Both the position numbers and the translations under genes were made by a program. Under the pieces are notes generated by a model that worked only from the letters and a program-made list of their open reading frames with translations, ran no database searches and was not told the origin of the DNA. From positions 1 to 64,000 of the forward strand of contig RCAB01000018.1 of assembly GCA_003640385.1 (NCBI GenBank): a stretch of 64,000 nucleotides of DNA, in the 5' to 3' direction. The stretch is from Setaria digitata. Lineage: Eukaryota; Nematoda; Chromadorea; Rhabditida; Setariidae. Below, one piece after another: positions 59,413 to 64,000 of the stretch. The first letter of the stretch is position 1; each line of letters starts with the position of its first letter.

Positions 59413-62174
59413 ATGAAGACAGCAGAGAATATTTCCCTGAAGTCCTCAGCAGGACAAAAATGCCAAACGGCGAGAATACTAACCGCATTTTGGTATGTGA
59501 AACCAATGCCTAGCCCAAAAATATTGTGTAGAAAGGTTTTTGCAATCCATAGATATTGTAAAAATGTTTTTGTAGGTTAAATTTATAAATAATGTGAAAT
59601 TTTCAAATATAGAATTAACTGGTAATAAAAAACGAAGAATTGAAACTTGAACTGTCAGGATATTCGGATTATGCAACAATTATGGATACGTAATAATGCT
59701 GAGTGCAGCAGAGGATATTCTAGAACAACAGGATCATCACAATGCCACAGATATTGAAGCGAAATGTCTAGTAAGAGTTTACAGTAAGTTAGCTCCGTAA
59801 AGTCAGAAGCCATGTCAGCAGTGATATGCATCCGTTATGTTTTCCAGTTGCTAGAATGTTTCAGGATAAAATAACTACTCGTCACTGCTCCATCATGACA
59901 ACTGGCACTATTTTACTAGCTGACATACTGCCATGCTTATTTGTCAAGTTATCGTTTCCATTTTTCATGCAAAGGATACCTTTCGGGTAAGCATCTGGCA
60001 TTAATTGCCTAATAATTCAGTGTGTGAATAAAGCAAATATTCTCTTAAATCTTGCCTAATTTTAATCTAATTTTAATTTTCAATAGCTTTGTTACAGGAT
60101 ACGTCACTTCCTAATATGCTCCTTGCAAGCACTCAGTTATTTAATTGTCGCTTTCTCTTCAGGAGTACTAATGTCTTTAACAGGTTCGACAGTACTGAAT
60201 TTTATGGAGGCGCAAAATGCTATTAATATATTAATAAAGATAATTGCGCCTGTTAATCCAACTTCTTTATCGACTGCGTTACTGGCTAATCAGTTTTTAG
60301 CTTTGAAAAATGCCCAAATACATTTGTTTAACTATGTACAGATTTTATCGGATAGTTACTATTTAAAAAGCATTTCAGGAGTGGTATTTGCTAGTTTCAG
60401 TTCTGGCCTCGGCGAAATAACTTATTTATCGTTAACTCCTTACTTCAACAAGTCTGTTTAATTATTCATCATTTTCGTTCTAAACTTGAAAAATTTCGAA
60501 AGCTAAATTTTGATATTTCAGAAATACTATTTCAACATGGTCATCAGGTACTGGTGGTGCAGGAGTGATGGGTGCCTTGGTTTATGCTGCCCTGACAGAA
60601 CCACACCTATTCAATTTGTCACCGAAAGTAACACTCTTGGTTATGCTTGTTGTGCCTATTATATTTTCTCTGGCGTAAGTATGATTTTGAAATTTCCATT
60701 TAAAAGTCTTTGGGGGGAACCGCCACAGGGTATTTTCGTGCATAGGAGAAAGGATTGGGTCATTGAAGATATTGGTGCTTGTTGGTGTTGCCTGAATCGA
60801 TACATCAAGTTAGCGTTATGGAGCCTAAGACTTGGATTGTCCCTGAAACACGCCTGTCCACGACATCTTTTCGCGACACTTCATATACAGAAACAATAGA
60901 GAAAGCTGACGAAAAGTCTCAGCAGTCAACCGAATCGGTCAAACAACGGCTGCTATCTTTCAGAGAGATGCTCCTCACCACATATGTAAGGCAATTTATT
61001 TTGAAAGAGTCCTTTTCAACATTTTTAGCTAAGCCTTTCACAAATTTAAAACTAATGAAATTTTAAAACATTTTTAAGTCACTGCTACGATTTATGATAC
61101 CGTTGATGTTAGTGTACTTTGGTGAATATCTGATAAATCAGGGCATTGTACAATTGATTTTTTATCCGTGCGATAAAGGATGGAATCTTACGCGATCAAG
61201 TCAGTACCGCTGGTACCAAGTAAGTCTGAGTCTTATTATTGGAAATTCATAACTAGTGCAGAAGCAATTGAAGAATATCCCTAATTTTCCAAGTTAATTC
61301 GAACTTCAAAATTAATTATTTTCCAGGTGCTGTACCAAGCCGGCGTTTTTATTTCCCGATCCTCAATTAATATTATTCAGTTACCTTACTGGATCCTAGT
61401 ACTTTTGCCTGTTTTGCAGGTGAATTTAAACCTTTCTCCTAAAGTTTTGTATGGAATAGCTGTACTCCTAACATCTTTGCATGCAAATTATTTTTACCAT
61501 AGAACATGGGTCTCTCACAAATCCGTCATATAGCCAAATCACTGATTTCTTCTTTTGCAGTTCATGAATGTGTTTGTCTTTTTCTTCGAGTCTCTCAATT
61601 TCTACATCCCGCATATTTGGGTTCTGTTCTTGCTGATATTATTTGAAGGACTATTCGGTGGCTTGGCCTATGTCAACACATTTATTCAAATACACAATTT
61701 CGTAAGTTCGGCACCGCTCATTTTCGTTCCTTAACTACCGTATATGAGTATAATCACTCAGAAGATCGATAGATAACGAGGAGTGCTTTGATTTCGAGTG
61801 TTTCCAGTATACAAATTACCTTCCATTCTCATTCACAACACCATTTGTGCAGCTCTGAACTTCTAAGCTACGATGACACAAATTGTTTCATTGAGATTCA
61901 CATGCGGAAACACAAAGTTTAGACTGTTATGTTTTGCTTTGTTCTGACAGGAAAGCATTGTACCGATCTTAAGCGATAAGCATTCTTGTTAAGTTTATCG
62001 TTATAGGAGAAGTCGAATTAATTTCTTATTCAGGTTGAACCAGATAGCAGAGAATTTGCGTTATCCATAAGTTCTTTGGGTGATTCTTTTGGAATTGTTG
62101 CTGCTGGATTCGCTTCTATACCGATTTTCAATTACGTTTGTAGTACGAGCCTGCCGCAACATGTCACAGCTTGA
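59413..62174 (+). CDS. cln-3: Battenin / CLN3 lysosomal membrane protein
   Basis: Multi-pass lysosomal/endosomal membrane protein whose human orthologue is lost in juvenile Batten disease. Eleven exons join in phase to 462 residues (human about 438): 59413-59492, 59659-59783, 59848-59986, 60098-60183, 60379-60451, 60522-60674, 60769-60985, 61079-61219, 61327-61419, 61561-61701, 62034-62174. Diagnostic blocks: [101 protein letters not shown] and [13 protein letters not shown]. The central loop (about 295-360) is charged and Ser/Thr-rich, as expected for the large cytosolic loop. The start at 59413 lies in a short exon ending TTTTG/GTATGT, which restores the AFWIFGLCNN junction. Exon 2 could instead end at 59770 and splice to 59862, omitting about nine residues. 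C. elegans has three paralogues; which one this matches is not settled. Confidence 0.95.
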
Positions 62175-62921
62175 AAGTACTGTTCCGTCATCTGACTAAA
62201 CGGCATAGTCAGTATTTGTTCATTGTTTGTTGATCCATCCAAGATGTCTCATCCCTTTTTTGCTCCGCTTCAAAAATTTCCTATGATCAAAATTAAAAAA
62301 ATCTTTGCTTTGGCACAATCTGAACAAACCTTGCAATGAACAGTCCTCTTCGCTAACTAGACATCTACTGTCGCTGAAGAAGTGGAAAGACGACGTACTC
62401 TGACAGTTTCTTAGTTAGACTAAAGAATCTTAGCTACCATTAACACAATCAACTTTAGCAGTGATTCTGGTTGACAAGGGTCGTCTATACCTATACTGCT
62501 AATGACATCACATGAAAACAGAATTTTTAATAAAGAGACATATGCGACATTAAAATACAGAACAGTGAGGGAATTAACATTCTATTCATTGTATGGAATA
62601 TAAATAGACATACCACACTATCAACGAAATAGTTCTTCACTATTCCGATTATTATTCAACTGTAAGTAATAACAAAGGTTTAATTCTCAATAAGTACATA
62701 GTTTGCTTTGAAAAATCTTTGGTTATCAATGCAAACAAAGATTCCAGGCCTGAAACTACGGCTCTAACTTGAAACTATGTTTAAATATTCGAGAGATTGG
62801 ATTATTAAATTAAGAGAAAAATAAATGATGCAGAAGGCTGTTGAACAATAATTTTCTACCAACTACTACTGTTAAGAAATTTCAGAACATACAGATGAAA
62901 CTAGAATTTTTCGCAGATTCA
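62175..62921. other. Interval between convergent cln-3 and the basic-protein gene
   Basis: This 747-bp AT-rich interval has no meaningful open frame. It should contain both genes' 3' untranslated regions; AATAAA-like signals are common here but were not assigned. Confidence 0.5.
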
Positions 62922-63832
62922 TCACAGTAAGCCAACTTCAGCAATTCTCACTGCGTAACAACGAGTAGAATTGCGCTTCTTTGGTGCCATCAGAAGGCGA
63001 CTGTAATGCTTTAATTGTATTCTGGGTGACTGCAGAGGTGTTCGAAATCCACCCGATGTATTTTGGCGGTGAGAAATTACGGGAGGAATCTGATTATCTC
63101 GTTCAACCACTGCTACTTGGTCGTCTACTTGGATTGGATGCTGCTCTCCATTATTTGAAGGATCTCGGGGTGCTGTAGAAGGAATTCCGGGAGCGGAAGT
63201 GCTTGAAACAGTAGTATCATGATTTCCGCTTCGATAACGTGAAAGTGACGCATTATGTTCCGGAGCCTGTTGAACGTCGAAAATAGTCAGATTAAGAGCT
63301 GATTCTGTCCTAATTGATGATGCCTCCTGGAATCTGGAATTATTATTTTGACTAAGATCCTAAATCATTCGTTTAATAAAGCAGTCTACATTAAGAAATA
63401 AATCTGTTTTACAGTAATAGTACTAATTACGATATCCCGGTTTAAGATCAGTCTAATAGTTATAAGGGAAGAGTCGAAAAGAGTACTTAGATGAATCTTT
63501 TACGGGTGAACTTGAAATATTGGAGAAATTTGTAATCGATTTTTGCCACATACGTTGATGGGATGCTGAAAAGTGCTGCCATCCTTCTGTGTCACTTTTT
63601 CACATTTCTTCGATTTTGATGGCTTGTCATTCCGTTTAACTTTACGTTTCAGGATCCTGGTGCTCTGGCGCCATACTTTTTCACGTTTCTTCCGCCTTGA
63701 TGATTTTTCATTCGGTTCCAGCTTGCCACTGGCTTGTCGCGTTGCTTCCCATTTTTTCGATTCTCGTAAGTCCCTACTTCGTCTCACTTTACGTTCGCTC
63801 TCATTATTTGGCTTGCGTCGTACACTTCCCAT
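62922..63832 (-). CDS. Basic protein of unknown function, two exons
   Basis: Exons 63832-63554 and 63359-62922 join in phase 0 through a GTATGT donor and a TTTAG acceptor to give 238 residues. The N-terminal 90 residues are extremely rich in Lys, Arg, Ser and Glu (MGSVRRKPNNESERKVRRSR; SSRRKKREKVW), typical of a nuclear or RNA/DNA-associated disordered region. The C-terminal exon is polar, Asn/Ser/Gln/Pro-rich (SSTSAPGIPSTAPRDPSNNG) and ends with a more basic segment. I recognise no domain. Nuclear localisation is inference from composition. A longer gene with another start upstream of 63832 is possible but not seen. Confidence 0.6.
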
Positions 63833-64000
63833 TTCTGTCTAATTCCACCTTTAAATAATAATACGGAAAGAAAGTAATGGAACGATATATCACAAAATAT
63901 GCCTCGACAAAGCCACCTCGGGTCAATGGTCTCAGGGAAAAGAGGGGACTGTTCACGGGAGCTCGCGATCACGAACTGCTTAAAGATAAGCAGTGAATGA
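63833..64000. other. Window end, upstream of the basic-protein gene
   Basis: These 168 bases are presumed 5' flanking or untranslated sequence of the minus-strand gene. No element is recognised. Confidence 0.4.

Overview
This window is nuclear DNA of a parasitic nematode, most likely a spirurid/filarial (clade III) worm. It is strongly AT-rich, with many short exons split by GT-AG introns and long AT-rich intergenic stretches. The recognisable proteins are closest to Caenorhabditis elegans counterparts: RAB-10, PAT-10 troponin C, a CLN-3 protein, an APC/APR-1 homologue, a GON-2-type TRPM channel and an ACR-type nicotinic receptor subunit. Nothing bacterial or plasmid-like was seen.

Layout. 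1-1.9 kb: mostly non-coding, with one possible terminal exon on the minus strand. 1.96-5.5 kb (minus): an unrecognised single-pass membrane protein with a long proline/serine-rich tail. 6.7-16.6 kb (minus): a TRPM channel in many exons, with a perfect 32-bp hairpin in one intron. 17-20.6 kb: no confident gene. 20.6-23.0 kb (minus): complete rab-10 in five exons. 23-28.1 kb: no confident gene. 28.1-35.1 kb (minus): an APC homologue with armadillo repeats, a beta-catenin-binding repeat, an Axin-binding SAMP motif and a C-terminal PDZ ligand. 35.1-37.5 kb: probable 5' regulatory region. 37.5-39.4 kb (plus): a large single-exon Brinker/CENP-B-type DNA-binding protein with a CtBP-type PLDLS motif. 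39.4-44.8 kb: non-coding, with a minisatellite and a cluster of CRE/AP-1-like sites. 44.8-45.4 kb (plus): a small multi-pass membrane protein. 46.7-48.8 kb (minus): an unrecognised gene. 50.35-54.06 kb (plus): a complete nicotinic acetylcholine receptor alpha subunit in 12 exons, two introns using GC donors. 54.27-56.22 kb (minus): complete troponin C (pat-10), convergent with the receptor. 59.4-62.2 kb (plus): complete CLN3/battenin in 11 exons. 62.9-63.8 kb (minus): a basic two-exon protein of unknown function.

The genes are functionally independent: vesicle traffic, Wnt/cytoskeleton scaffolding, ion channels, muscle contraction, lysosome and transcription. They do not form a cluster or pathway. 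From memory, several C. elegans counterparts (gon-2, rab-10, apr-1, pat-10, acr-19, cln-3.2) lie on chromosome I, so the main pattern may be conserved chromosome-scale linkage. Exon coordinates for rab-10, pat-10, the receptor and CLN3 were derived by hand from splice sites and reading phase; each sums to a whole number of codons. The TRPM and APC models are less exact at exon ends. Three single N bases are each flanked by direct duplicates and look like unmerged contig overlaps.
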